Origin: Variovorax flavidus | GTDB lineage: Bacteria > Pseudomonadota > Gammaproteobacteria > Burkholderiales > Burkholderiaceae_C | Direction of reading: 5' to 3' | Length of the DNA stretch: 64,000 nucleotides | NCBI RefSeq assembly: GCF_030317145.1 | Contig: NZ_JASZYE010000002.1 | Coordinates: 310,001-374,000, forward strand | Part shown: in pieces, positions 28,197 to 36,958 of the stretch | How positions within the stretch are numbered: position 1 is the stretch's first letter | Layout: every line of letters begins with the position of its first letter | Notes under the pieces: model-generated | Told to the model about the DNA's origin: nothing | The model's database searches: none | What the model saw: only the letters and a program-made list of their open reading frames with translations | Translations under genes and position numbers: made by a program

Positions 28197-29132
28197 ATGA
28201 AAATTGTTGTCTTGATGTCGACATGGCAGGGGGAGCGCCATGTGGAGGAGCAAATCCGCTCCATCTTGGCCCAGCTTCCTCCGGGTGGGAGCATCCTGGT
28301 GCGGGACGATGGCTCCTCTGACACGACAGCGCAGCGGATCGAGAGCTTTCGGGATCCACGAATCACTCTGATCCGAGGGCCGAATCTCGGCTTCGTGCGG
28401 AGCTTCTTCGCACTGCTCGATGCAGCGCCTGACGATGCGGACATCGTCATGCTCAGTGACCAGGACGATGTCTGGTTGCCCAACAAGATCGCGCGTGCCG
28501 TAGCCCATCTACGACCGCTGGGTGACCAACCGGCGCTCTATTGCTCTCGGCTACGACTGGTCGATGAGGCTCTTGAACCGCTGGGACTGTCACCGGAGTG
28601 GAAACGCGCACCGTCCTTCCGCAACGCGCTGACAGAAAACATCGTCACTGGGTGCACTTGCGCAATCAATCGTGCAGCTTTGCCGCTCGCCCAGCAGTAC
28701 GGAGACCCCGACGCCATCTACTTTCATGACTGGTGGCTGTACCTCGTCATCGCGGCCTTTGGCCAAGTCATCGTCGACCGTGAACCGACGATCCTGTATC
28801 GGCAGCATGGTGGCAACGCGATCGGCATGGGATCTGGCGCCAATCGGTATCTGGCAATCCTGCGCTTTCTGCGCAGGAAGAACTGGGTTCACATCATGTT
28901 CGACCAACTCGACAACTTCCGCGTCGTCCACGGTGCACGGCTCAGCAGGAAAGACCAGCTTCTGCTCGCCAGGTATTTCGAACCTCGGCAGCCCGCTGCG
29001 ATTGCGCGACTGTTGTTGTCGCCCATACGGTTTCGCCAATCGTTGATCGGCGACGCATTGCTCCGCTTGCTCGTGCTGGGAAGCTTGGTGAGCGGGCGCG
29101 GGCTTGTAGCGCACTCCGCCAAGCACACTTGA
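28197..29132 (+). CDS. Family 2 glycosyltransferase (rhamnosyltransferase-like)
   Basis: A 311-residue GT-A enzyme. The N-terminus MKIVVLMSTWQGERHVEEQI and the LVRDDGSSDTT motif bind the nucleotide sugar. SDQDDVWLPNK carries the metal-binding acidic motif, and HDWWLYLVIAAFG is the acceptor-side region common in rhamnosyltransferase-like GT2 proteins. Cytosolic, acting at the membrane on a lipid-linked glycan. It faces the flippase gene (convergent) and starts the polysaccharide cluster. Donor and acceptor are not predictable. Confidence 0.85.
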   Translation: MKIVVLMSTWQGERHVEEQIRSILAQLPPGGSILVRDDGSSDTTAQRIESFRDPRITLIRGPNLGFVRSFFALLDAAPDDADIVMLSDQDDVWLPNKIARAVAHLRPLGDQPALYCSRLRLVDEALEPLGLSPEWKRAPSFRNALTENIVTGCTCAINRAALPLAQQYGDPDAIYFHDWWLYLVIAAFGQVIVDREPTILYRQHGGNAIGMGSGANRYLAILRFLRRKNWVHIMFDQLDNFRVVHGARLSRKDQLLLARYFEPRQPAAIARLLLSPIRFRQSLIGDALLRLLVLGSLVSGRGLVAHSAKHT

Positions 29133-29177
29133 AGCTGGCGAACTATTGCGGCGCTTGCCTTGAACTCGAACACGTGC

Positions 29178-30464
29178 TCATGGATCCTTTCGGAGAACTG
29201 TCAAGATCGCAAATCGCCACATCGCTGCGCAGACCAGGAGTTCAGTCAACAGCAGACATTGGGCTGCGCCGAGCTCAGCGCCCAACTGAACGAATGGCCA
29301 TATGGACGCAAGACTGACAGCCCCGGCCATCATCAGTACACCGTTGAATTGCTTGATCTTCTGATTGGGCAACAGGATCTGCAGCGATGCTATCGAGGAC
29401 ATCGACACCACGAACGGCAACGGCGACATCCATTTGAGTACGCTCGTCGCGGGCACGAAGCTTTGGCCGCCGACCAAGTTGACGATCAGTTCCGCACCGA
29501 AGAAGAGCACGATGCTTGCGGCGCCGCTGACCCCGGCAGTCGCGACGATGGACCTGCGGAGAAGGATGCGCGCACCACGACGGTCGTGCACGAAAAGGTG
29601 ACTCATTCGAGGCAGGAGTGCGGTGAACGCTGGCTGCATCGCGGAGGTTGCCGCCGCGCGTGCCTTGTCGGCAACATTGAAATACGCGGCCGCAGTCGCG
29701 CTCGACAGTGCGCCCACGGCCAGCGCCGGAAGGACTGTGTAGAAGCTCACGAAGATCGTCGATACGAAGACCGGAAATCCGTCCTTCGCCGTCTGCAGGA
29801 GTTCGGTGCGACTTGGAGCACTCCACCGCACGAGGCCCTTGCGCAAGATCCACCAAGTCAGCGTCGCATTCGTTGCTGCCAATGCGCCCCCGTAGATGAC
29901 GAGCGCCAACGCAACGTCTCCAGGCCCATCCACGAACACGAATAGCAGAACGAGCGCAAGCAGATTTGCGAAGCCCTGCGAAATGGCCACTGCGTTCATC
30001 CGCTCGAGTCCGAGCAGCAACCACGTCGGTGCCGCCGCACTTCCGATAACCATTGAAAAGCCAGCAATGCATAACCAGAGACTCGGTCGAAGCGCTGGAA
30101 TGCAAAGCAGGAGCGTCGCGAGGAGCACCGCGACGATCGCGACCAGCAGCCATTGCAGCACCCAAGTCCTCGAAAAAATCGCGGAGACCTGAACTTCGGA
30201 CGCCCTCGAGGCAGCGATTTGTCGAGTTGCACTCCATAGGAAGCCAAAGTCGACGAAAAGTATGCAGTAGCGCATCGCGGCCTGCGTCAGCACGAACTCT
30301 CCGAAACTCGAAACGCCCAGAACCCGCGCCATGAAGGGCACGCTCGCCAACGCGATCAGGTGGCTGGCTACCTGAAAGAAACCAAGCGAAGCGATGTTGC
30401 GGGTGAGAAGGGACAAGAGAATTGAAGGCCCAAAACCTATGGCCGCACCATTTGTCGAAAACAA
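29178..30464 (-). CDS. Wzx-type polysaccharide flippase (MATE/MVF-like)
   Basis: A 428-residue membrane protein with ~12 hydrophobic segments. The N-terminal half shows the oligosaccharide flippase pattern: ALASVPFMARVLGVSSFGEF and an aromatic FVDFGFLWSATRQIA, followed by PTWLLLGLERM. It would move undecaprenyl-linked glycan units across the inner membrane. Last gene of the minus-strand glycan cluster running from ~35.9 kb. Confidence 0.85.
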   Translation of the reverse strand: MFSTNGAAIGFGPSILLSLLTRNIASLGFFQVASHLIALASVPFMARVLGVSSFGEFVLTQAAMRYCILFVDFGFLWSATRQIAASRASEVQVSAIFSRTWVLQWLLVAIVAVLLATLLLCIPALRPSLWLCIAGFSMVIGSAAAPTWLLLGLERMNAVAISQGFANLLALVLLFVFVDGPGDVALALVIYGGALAATNATLTWWILRKGLVRWSAPSRTELLQTAKDGFPVFVSTIFVSFYTVLPALAVGALSSATAAAYFNVADKARAAATSAMQPAFTALLPRMSHLFVHDRRGARILLRRSIVATAGVSGAASIVLFFGAELIVNLVGGQSFVPATSVLKWMSPLPFVVSMSSIASLQILLPNQKIKQFNGVLMMAGAVSLASIWPFVQLGAELGAAQCLLLTELLVCAAMWRFAILTVLRKDP

Positions 30465-30491
30465 TGACCGTCCGCTTGTAGCAGGACAGTG

Positions 30492-31451
30492 TCAGGTGAA
30501 CAACCTTGAAACGCCGGCGGTAAACCGAAGTCTGTCGCCGGAAATCGATTTTCGATAGCTCTCGAATCTTTCGGACTGATTTGAAAATTCGCCAAATACC
30601 CCGGATGCCACGCGCTTGAACTTCTGAACGAAGTCCGGAGCTGTTTCGTCGATTTTATATTCTTCCGGAATAGCGATATCAACGCTGTTTTCCGCCGCAC
30701 CCTTTCTGCCGGTGATGACACAGCAGCCGGCAAGAGCAGCCTCCCTCGGGAGCCGATCGCGGCCAGGATGATGCCCGAAGTCTATGTAGAGCATCGTGGA
30801 CGACAACAAGTCGTTTACCTCCGATGCCGACAATCCTGATATGGGAACAAATTGCCACTCTGGACATTGGGCGATCAGCTGTCTCGTAACCTGAGCTCCC
30901 TTTTTCGGATTATACGCGATAGCATTTATGCGCCTGCCCTCGTCCGATTTGACGGGAAGGCTGGCGTGCGCGCGATTCAGATAGTCGCCAAGAAATTCTG
31001 CATCAATTCCTCTTTCGCGCAGGTGCTCGATTGCATACTGGCTTTGCGCAAAGTGTCTGAACGGACGAAGCAATCGGAGAGGTCGCCGGACCAGTAATCC
31101 GCCAACCATTCGCGTCAGCGCATCGGGGACGAATGACAGAATATTCGGCAAAGCATAGTAATTGTCTACCGATAGCCACCAGATCGCGACGCTGGCTCTT
31201 CGGATTCTGCGGCTTATTTTCGTACCTGACTCCGGCAAAATCACGAGATTTTCGGGCTCGTCTTCAATTTTCGATTGGAGAACGTTGTACTTGCGGTACT
31301 CCGGAGGAACATCGAAGGCTTTGCCAAACGGGAAATAGCAGATATACGCATCTCGCCCGGCCTCTCTCAATTCCGACACCAATTGATGAAGCACTTCCGG
31401 CCCCCCCGTGGTGACGCCGCCGGGACACACTACATACGTCTTAGTTGGCAT
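30492..31451 (-). CDS. Glycosyltransferase-like protein of unknown specificity
   Basis: A 319-residue soluble protein. The N-terminus YVVCPGGVTTGGPEVLHQLV is the Gly-rich loop of GT-B-like enzymes that act on polysaccharide, and the later PREAALAGCCVITGRKGAAEN matches the donor-site region with the conserved acidic residue. No clear family assignment is possible. Starts 11 nt inside the end of glf, so it is coupled to it. The base composition is more AT-rich than the flanking chromosome, in line with transfer. Confidence 0.65.
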   Translation of the reverse strand: MPTKTYVVCPGGVTTGGPEVLHQLVSELREAGRDAYICYFPFGKAFDVPPEYRKYNVLQSKIEDEPENLVILPESGTKISRRIRRASVAIWWLSVDNYYALPNILSFVPDALTRMVGGLLVRRPLRLLRPFRHFAQSQYAIEHLRERGIDAEFLGDYLNRAHASLPVKSDEGRRINAIAYNPKKGAQVTRQLIAQCPEWQFVPISGLSASEVNDLLSSTMLYIDFGHHPGRDRLPREAALAGCCVITGRKGAAENSVDIAIPEEYKIDETAPDFVQKFKRVASGVFGEFSNQSERFESYRKSISGDRLRFTAGVSRLFT

Positions 31452-32547
31452 TGATGATTGAACTCGCAGTTTTCAGGGCGGCTGCAACGACTTGATCCAT
31501 GTTGTAGTAGCGATACTGCGCCAATCTCCCGACAAAATGCACATTCTCCAACTGATCCGCAAGAGTTTCGTACTTTCCATACAAGACGCTGCTTGCAGCC
31601 GTGGGCACCGGATAGTACGGAGAACCCACGTCACTTGGATATTCGTAGACTATCGAAGTTGAATTGCTTTTCTGGCCCGTCAGGTATTTGAATTCGGTGA
31701 TTCGAGTGTAGTCACCGTCTTCCAAATCAGGATAGTTGATAGTACCTGAAGGTTGAAACTCTTCAACTCCTTGCAAATGCTTGTGCTCGAAGCGAATCGA
31801 TCGATAAGGCAACTTTCCAAATCGACAATCAAAATACTCGTCGATGGGGCCGGAATAAACAACCGCCGTGTATGAATCGACAAGCGCCGACTCGAAGGCG
31901 GTGTTCAAGCTCAGCGTGATCCGCGGACTATCTATCATTGCCTCGAACATTTTCGCATAGCCTTCCGCCGGCATCGACTGATAGGTATCGGTGAAGTACC
32001 GAGAATCAGTGTTTGTCCGGAAAGGCACCCTGGCGGCCACTCCGACAGCGAGTTCGCGCAAATCCCTGCCCCACTGCTTCTTCGAATAGCCGCGGAAAAA
32101 TCTGTCGGCGAGGTCTCTGCCAACAGTTGAGAAGAGAAAATCCTCACTATTTTCGATGTTTCCATTTGCGATGGCGACAGACGAAAGATATTCCGCTATG
32201 CCGCGCTCGCTCAGATCCCAACCATAAAGGCTGTTTATCGTTGTCCTGTTGATCGGGATGGGATAATTCTTTCCTCCATGCCTCGCGAGAACGCGGTGCT
32301 CGTAATCTCGCCATCTCGTAAAATTGGACAAGTACTGGTATACTTTTTCGCTATTCGTATGGAAGATGTGCGGGCCGTACCGATGAACCAGGATATCTCC
32401 TTCATCTCGCTCATCGTATGCATTTCCGGCAACATGCGATCTCTGGTCAATTAGATCGACCGACCATCCATCGGCAGCCAATCGCTCCGCGCAGACGCTG
32501 CCCGCAAATCCCGCTCCCACGACGAGTGCGCTCCGGCTCTTTTTCAT
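31441..32547 (-). CDS. glf: UDP-galactopyranose mutase
   Basis: A 368-residue flavoenzyme converting UDP-galactopyranose to UDP-galactofuranose, the donor for Galf-containing glycans. FAD-binding GAGFAGSVCAERLA is at residues 12-25, followed by IDQRSHVAGNAYD and HRYGPHIFHTN, all typical. GRLAQYRYYNMDQVV is the C-terminal FAD/ribityl contact. Length is normal. Its presence means the cluster likely makes a Galf-containing polysaccharide or pilin glycan. Codon use is more AT-rich than the core genes. Confidence 0.96.
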   Translation of the reverse strand: MKKSRSALVVGAGFAGSVCAERLAADGWSVDLIDQRSHVAGNAYDERDEGDILVHRYGPHIFHTNSEKVYQYLSNFTRWRDYEHRVLARHGGKNYPIPINRTTINSLYGWDLSERGIAEYLSSVAIANGNIENSEDFLFSTVGRDLADRFFRGYSKKQWGRDLRELAVGVAARVPFRTNTDSRYFTDTYQSMPAEGYAKMFEAMIDSPRITLSLNTAFESALVDSYTAVVYSGPIDEYFDCRFGKLPYRSIRFEHKHLQGVEEFQPSGTINYPDLEDGDYTRITEFKYLTGQKSNSTSIVYEYPSDVGSPYYPVPTAASSVLYGKYETLADQLENVHFVGRLAQYRYYNMDQVVAAALKTASSIINAN

Positions 32548-32611
32548 CTTGGCTTCTCAATGAGATCTTGGAAAAACGTCGAAATCGGATACTGACGTTC
32601 GGGATTATTTC

Positions 32612-33850
32612 TCAACGGGCGGCGATCGCGGGAAGGTCCGCCTCATTCGTGCGAAGGTCGAAGGCACTGCGAAGCGCCGCGAAGAAGATGGAACCCAACA
32701 GCGACTGCGTTCCCATCAGGAGCAGCGCGACGCCGGGAATGATCTGCCGCATGGCAGTTTCCGGGTCCAGCACTCCGAAGCCCGAACGACCCCATTGCCA
32801 GGTGAGGCTGGCACACAACGCAAACCCTACGAGCGCAGCCAGCGCTCCACCGGCTGGCAGCCCTGCTCCACAAGCCATGCGCAGAGCCCATTGCTCGCGC
32901 GGATGGGGGGTGTTCAGACGCGCACAGTGGCGGGCAAGCACCGCGCCCATGGCGAAAAGCATGGTTTGATAGCCCAGCACCATTCCCGCGGCGGCGAAGA
33001 GCTGCGTATGAATGCCAACTGGCCAACGACCTATCCCGGCAGGGTGGAGGTTTGTAAAGAGAAGCTGCGCGAAACCGATCACGGCAAGCGCAAGGCCTGG
33101 ATACAGGAACAGCCATCGCGGCGTGAACAACAGGAGAAACTGCAGGTGCCGCCAGCCGTCACGCCAAGTACGCAGATGTGGAGGTCGGTCGCGCCCGTCC
33201 GGCGACAGGATGGTCGGGACCTCGGCGATGCGCAGACCATGCAGCGATGCCTTGACGACCATCTCGCTGGCGAATTCCATTCCGTGGCACCGCAACCCCA
33301 GTTGCAGGATCGCCTGGCGGTCGAAGCCGCGCAGACCGCAATGAAAGTCCCCGATCTTGGATTTGAAGAACAGTCGCCCTATGAAGCTCAGCACCGGATT
33401 GCCGAGATAGCGGTGCAGCGGCGGCATAGCGGCGGGCCGGATACCGCCTTGAAATCGATTGCCCATCACGAGCTGTGTTCCGCGGCGCAACTCGGCAATG
33501 AAAGGCTCCAGCGCATCGAAGTCGTAGCTGTCGTCGGCGTCACCCATGACGATGTAGCGACCCTTTGCCGCCGCAACGCCTGCGATCAGCGCTGCACCGT
33601 AGCCTCGCACAGAGACATCGATAACCCGGGCCCCACAGGCCGCAGCAATAGCCTGCGAACCATCAGTCGAACCGTTGTCAGCTACAAGTACCTCGCCCCT
33701 GACACCCGCACGCGCCAAAAATTTGGTCGCCTTCGAGATGCAGGTCATGAGCGTCCGTGCCTCATTCAAGCACGGCATGAGGATAGTCAACTCGAACAGC
33801 GATGCGCCCGACGGCGCGGAAAGATGCCCAGAGCTGATCATGGAAGTCAT
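32612..33850 (-). CDS. Membrane-anchored GT2 glycosyltransferase (polyprenyl-phosphate glycosyltransferase-like)
   Basis: About 412 residues from the ATG reading MTSMISSGH; an open frame continues 32 codons upstream but is not family-like, and neither start has a clear ribosome-binding site. The GT-A domain has LTILMPCLNEARTL, VADNGSTDGSQAIA and MGDADDSYDF, with FHCGLRGFDRQA later, typical of dolichol-phosphate-mannose-synthase-like proteins. The last ~190 residues hold four or so membrane segments. It would charge polyprenyl phosphate or extend a lipid-linked sugar. Confidence 0.85.
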   Translation of the reverse strand: MTSMISSGHLSAPSGASLFELTILMPCLNEARTLMTCISKATKFLARAGVRGEVLVADNGSTDGSQAIAAACGARVIDVSVRGYGAALIAGVAAAKGRYIVMGDADDSYDFDALEPFIAELRRGTQLVMGNRFQGGIRPAAMPPLHRYLGNPVLSFIGRLFFKSKIGDFHCGLRGFDRQAILQLGLRCHGMEFASEMVVKASLHGLRIAEVPTILSPDGRDRPPHLRTWRDGWRHLQFLLLFTPRWLFLYPGLALAVIGFAQLLFTNLHPAGIGRWPVGIHTQLFAAAGMVLGYQTMLFAMGAVLARHCARLNTPHPREQWALRMACGAGLPAGGALAALVGFALCASLTWQWGRSGFGVLDPETAMRQIIPGVALLLMGTQSLLGSIFFAALRSAFDLRTNEADLPAIAAR

Positions 33851-33991
33851 TGTCGAAATCAAGGCCGCACTATCCAAAGTTGAACTCCGAGTTTTCGGAA
33901 ATTTACCCAAACTTGCAGCACTACTATTAAGACCGCAGGGCTCCATAAATATCAGTAGAAAAAAATCTAAAATGCCATATTGCAGTGAGAA

Positions 33992-35164
33992 TTAATTCTC
34001 GCCGAACAGTGATTGGAAAAAAGTCCTCCTGATGCGCGTGCAATCTAAACGTATTGAATTTTCTCCAGCCTTGCGAAGCACTACAGGATTGAGTTCATTG
34101 TAGTATTTATAGGCCACCTCGCCCGATCTGTACACATAGAGTCGCATATCTGAATCCGGATAGTCGAAATATACAAGGTCAACCTTCGCCGTTGGGGCGC
34201 CTCCCCCCGGCTTGAAAAATCGAGAACATTTTGACTCAATTTCTCTTGAGACCATCATGGCTTGCGGCCATACATCTGGGACTGGCGGTGCAATTACGGA
34301 GGGATCGAATTTTGTATCACAAAGCCAAAATCCCGGTGCACCTCTGACGGTGTCCACCGGATGACTAAATTTCACGTCGAACGTCGGGCCGAACGCCCTA
34401 GCAACCACCGGCCTACACTTATCTTCGGATGCAATATTCAGATGATGTTCCGAAAGTTCATGATTGATGTTGCTGATCACATTTTTTGGGGGGTGTCCAT
34501 TTGCATCGGACAACCCAAAGTAGTTGGGATAAATTGTTTTTATGTCGATTGATTCGCGAAGCAGTCTCTGAAGATTTTCGCGACTCTCACCTTCCGCACC
34601 CTTTAGAAAGCTGAGATTTACCCATCGCGAGTCCGCGGGAAACGATGGCGCAATAATTGAATAGGAAGGCGTTGCAAGAGTAAGGAATGTCGCAGTGGTT
34701 CGCTCCGCCTCCGGTAGCTCCATGGAAAATGGCGGCGCACTGTCCCAGTCGGCCAAAGCCCAAGCGCGCAAAGGCTGTGCGGTGCCAATTAACCAAATCT
34801 GAACCACCAGCACCAGCGCGAGTGCCGAGCCCTTGAGGAACATAGAGAGTGGTAACCTCCAGAGTAATGCGACACATACGGGCCCGGCAAGTACCAAGAT
34901 AGGCAAATAGTATCTGCCATTTCCCGAAGTCATTAGCCACGCGACAAATGTCACGCAAAAATAAGCCAGCACGCGACCCATTAAATCTGGTTTGTTTTTA
35001 GAATTTTTTGCCTTTATACACAAATAAATCAATGCGAGCATCACGATCAATGCAAATCGGACATCTGGGGTGCGGATTTCTGCATAGATGTTAGCGTCCG
35101 GCAGTGCCATTGCGAACGGCCTCAGCAACCCATCGACGATGTCATCCGGGATGAATCGAATCAT
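33992..35164 (-). CDS. C-terminal part of a split multi-pass membrane protein (GT-C-like)
   Basis: A 390-residue frame whose ATG overlaps the upstream stop as ATGA. MIRFIPDDIVDGLLRPFAMA looks like the direct continuation of the loop that ends the upstream protein (GDPYYPLLRAVLK). After three to four membrane segments, a ~220-residue soluble, probably periplasmic part follows with several Cys. A -1 shift at the AAA codon before the TGA would fuse both parts. Together they resemble large glycosyltransferase-like membrane proteins of glycan clusters. AT-rich relative to the core. Function is not known. Confidence 0.7.
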   Translation of the reverse strand: MIRFIPDDIVDGLLRPFAMALPDANIYAEIRTPDVRFALIVMLALIYLCIKAKNSKNKPDLMGRVLAYFCVTFVAWLMTSGNGRYYLPILVLAGPVCVALLWRLPLSMFLKGSALALVLVVQIWLIGTAQPLRAWALADWDSAPPFSMELPEAERTTATFLTLATPSYSIIAPSFPADSRWVNLSFLKGAEGESRENLQRLLRESIDIKTIYPNYFGLSDANGHPPKNVISNINHELSEHHLNIASEDKCRPVVARAFGPTFDVKFSHPVDTVRGAPGFWLCDTKFDPSVIAPPVPDVWPQAMMVSREIESKCSRFFKPGGGAPTAKVDLVYFDYPDSDMRLYVYRSGEVAYKYYNELNPVVLRKAGENSIRLDCTRIRRTFFQSLFGEN

Positions 35165-35946
35165 TTCAGCACCGCCCGCAGAAGTGGATAGTAGGGATCT
35201 CCAAATTGGCTCCACATTTTCCAGCCCCAGTATCCGTACGCCAGCAAATATCCACAAAGAGACCAGAGTGCTAGCAGGAAGATGCGTCGCGCGCGAAAGC
35301 TCTCGACGCAGTGAAACCAGAGGATCGGGAACGCAACGGCGATGACAATATTGCTGACCTTGAATCCGACCGAAACTCCCATCAGGAACGCGGCCGCCAA
35401 TCCGAAATTTTTCTCATCGCCAATTTCGGCGCGCTGGTAGCCGATCAGTGCCAGTGCAATCGCCCACAGCATCGGCAGGCCGGCGAAAAAATCGTTAACA
35501 GTCGTCGTAAATGTTGATAGCACCAACGCGCTGGAAAATGCTAGGAATACGGCCCCAAACCTAAAGATCAACGCAGTCCAGGACCTTTCAGCGACGAGGC
35601 TGTTCGATATTAGCCATACAGCGGGAATCGCAGTCGAATTCAACGAAATTACTGCCACTCCGGCAACAGTGCCCGAAACGCCGCGACTGTAGAGCTCATA
35701 AATTGGAAGGTACAAATATGGATATTGATAAGATTGCGACGCAGCAGGCCACAGGTCCAAATGCAGCCGCGATTGATGCGCCATCCACCCAAGATAGATA
35801 TGATGATTGAGAGCATCCCAGCTAAATCCGAACGCACCAAATCTAAGAAAGATCAGAACCATTAGCGCCCAAGCAAGCAGCGTGATGATTGCGACCTCGC
35901 ATTTTTCGGACGGAGGCATTCGATTCTTAATTGCTAACGGCATCAT
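35161..35946 (-). CDS. N-terminal part of a split multi-pass membrane protein (GT-C-like)
   Basis: A 261-residue protein with ~6 membrane segments. After the first helix, SWDALNHHIYLGWMAHQ carries the acidic first-loop residue expected of GT-C glycosyltransferases, and YQYPYLYLPIYELY follows. The protein stops in mid-domain at GDPYYPLLRAVLK, and the next frame overlaps by 4 nt. Either two coupled subunits, a programmed frameshift, a pseudogene or a sequence error. The first gene downstream of the major pilin, beyond its terminator. Confidence 0.7.
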   Translation of the reverse strand: MMPLAIKNRMPPSEKCEVAIITLLAWALMVLIFLRFGAFGFSWDALNHHIYLGWMAHQSRLHLDLWPAASQSYQYPYLYLPIYELYSRGVSGTVAGVAVISLNSTAIPAVWLISNSLVAERSWTALIFRFGAVFLAFSSALVLSTFTTTVNDFFAGLPMLWAIALALIGYQRAEIGDEKNFGLAAAFLMGVSVGFKVSNIVIAVAFPILWFHCVESFRARRIFLLALWSLCGYLLAYGYWGWKMWSQFGDPYYPLLRAVLK

Positions 35947-36213
35947 CGTGCTCGATCGGCGATTCGCTCAAAAAGAGATCAGCATATAAACATGCATGCC
36001 GATAGCATTCCGGACATGCAGTTTCGCGTCAGGGAAACCGTTGTCAAGATCAAGATTTCTTCGGACTGCTGCGTTCAGAAAGGCTTCAATGCCCGATATT
36101 CAAGGCTCGAATGGTTTGTCCACAGACAAGACGATCCGGCTGGCAAGTTCACCTTAGGCACTGGCAAATTCATCAAACTGTTCCGACCTGAAGGTCTGAC
36201 CTCCAAACCATGG

Positions 36214-36239
36214 AAAAAAAGCCGCCCGAGGGCGGCTTT
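36214..36239 (-). terminator. Rho-independent terminator of the major pilin gene
   Basis: Read on the minus strand: AAGCCGCCC-TC-GGGCGGCTT followed by a run of T. It starts 18 nt after the pilA stop codon. It isolates pilA from the glycan cluster. The remaining gap (35947-36213) is AT-rich and holds no credible gene. Confidence 0.93.
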
Positions 36240-36256
36240 CCGAGGAGCGTGAAAGC

Positions 36257-36754
36257 TCAGGTGGTCTTGCGGCATTCAGCCGGGACGTACTTGGACTTGA
36301 TGCTACCGGCCGAACCGGTGCCGTAGGTCGAGCTCTCCGACTTGCAGTTCCACGAAATCGAGCCAGCCGACGGGATGGTTCCAGCCGTGAGGGCCGAACC
36401 AGCCGGGCCGCCGTCCGTGGGCGTCAGAATTAGGGTAGCGCCGCCGTCAATGGAAGTGTCATAGGTGATCGTAATGGCGCCGGTAGAACCAATCGCCACG
36501 GAGGCGACGTTCTTGGTAGCAGCAGGCGAGCTCCAACCGGACGCAAAGGGCAGGCCATTGGCTGCGTTCTCAGCAACAGCGGTCTTGGCGCTGGCGGCGA
36601 GCGTGAGGCCTTCAGTGACCTTGGCACGCACGGTGTAATCTTGGTAAGCAGGCAGAGCCACGGCGGCCAAAATACCAATGATCGCCACAACGATCATCAA
36701 TTCGATAAGGGTGAAACCCTTTTGCACATTGCGTGCGATGGAACGACGGTTCAT
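36257..36754 (-). CDS. pilA: Major type IV pilin PilA
   Basis: A 165-residue prepilin. The 13-residue leader [13 protein letters not shown] is cleaved before [20 protein letters not shown] (Glu +5). The alpha-1 continuation [18 protein letters not shown] is the classical betaproteobacterial major pilin. The C-terminal disulfide loop is between Cys of SWNCKSES and Cys of [10 protein letters not shown] strong site (CTGGAG) precedes the ATG. Single-gene unit with its own sigma-54 promoter and terminator, as expected for an abundant structural subunit. The downstream glycan genes might modify it. Confidence 0.95.
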   Translation of the reverse strand: MNRRSIARNVQKGFTLIELMIVVAIIGILAAVALPAYQDYTVRAKVTEGLTLAASAKTAVAENAANGLPFASGWSSPAATKNVASVAIGSTGAITITYDTSIDGGATLILTPTDGGPAGSALTAGTIPSAGSISWNCKSESSTYGTGSAGSIKSKYVPAECRKTT

Positions 36755-36815
36755 TCAGTTACTCCAGGTTGGTTACAGAGGGCCCGAGGTGGGCCCCCGG
36801 TGCGCTCATGTATCC

Positions 36816-36830
36816 GCAGCAACTGTGCCA
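36816..36830 (-). promoter_or_regulatory. Sigma-54 (-24/-12) promoter of pilA
   Basis: The minus strand reads TGGCAC-AGTTG-CTGC with GG and GC exactly 10 nt apart, matching the RpoN consensus TGGCAC-N5-TTGC at all but one position. Transcription would start near 36804, giving a ~50-nt leader. RpoN/PilR control is established for pilA in Pseudomonas and other pilated bacteria. Confidence 0.8.
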
Positions 36831-36926
36831 GCATTGTTTCGTCTTCCGCAGCCCACATTGTTGCGGATTTGTTCACGTTCCGGTTACAACGTGTGACGAA
36901 AACTGTTGCCCCAAGCTGACGGCGTC

Positions 36927-36940
36927 TGACACTTTTGTCA
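36927..36940. promoter_or_regulatory. Putative enhancer site upstream of pilA
   Basis: TGACA-CTTT-TGTCA is a perfect 5-bp inverted repeat ~125 nt upstream of the expected pilA start site, a normal distance for a sigma-54 activator. PilR sites described in Pseudomonas contain (C/G)TGTC repeats, so PilR is the likely partner, by inference. It lies close to the 3' end of the phosphodiesterase gene. Confidence 0.55.
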
Positions 36941-36958
36941 CCTGCCGCGCAATCATGG

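Noticed and set aside
35992..36252. 86-residue plus-strand frame between the split membrane protein and pilA
   Set aside because: Runs through the pilA terminator, has no ribosome-binding site and no family resemblance.
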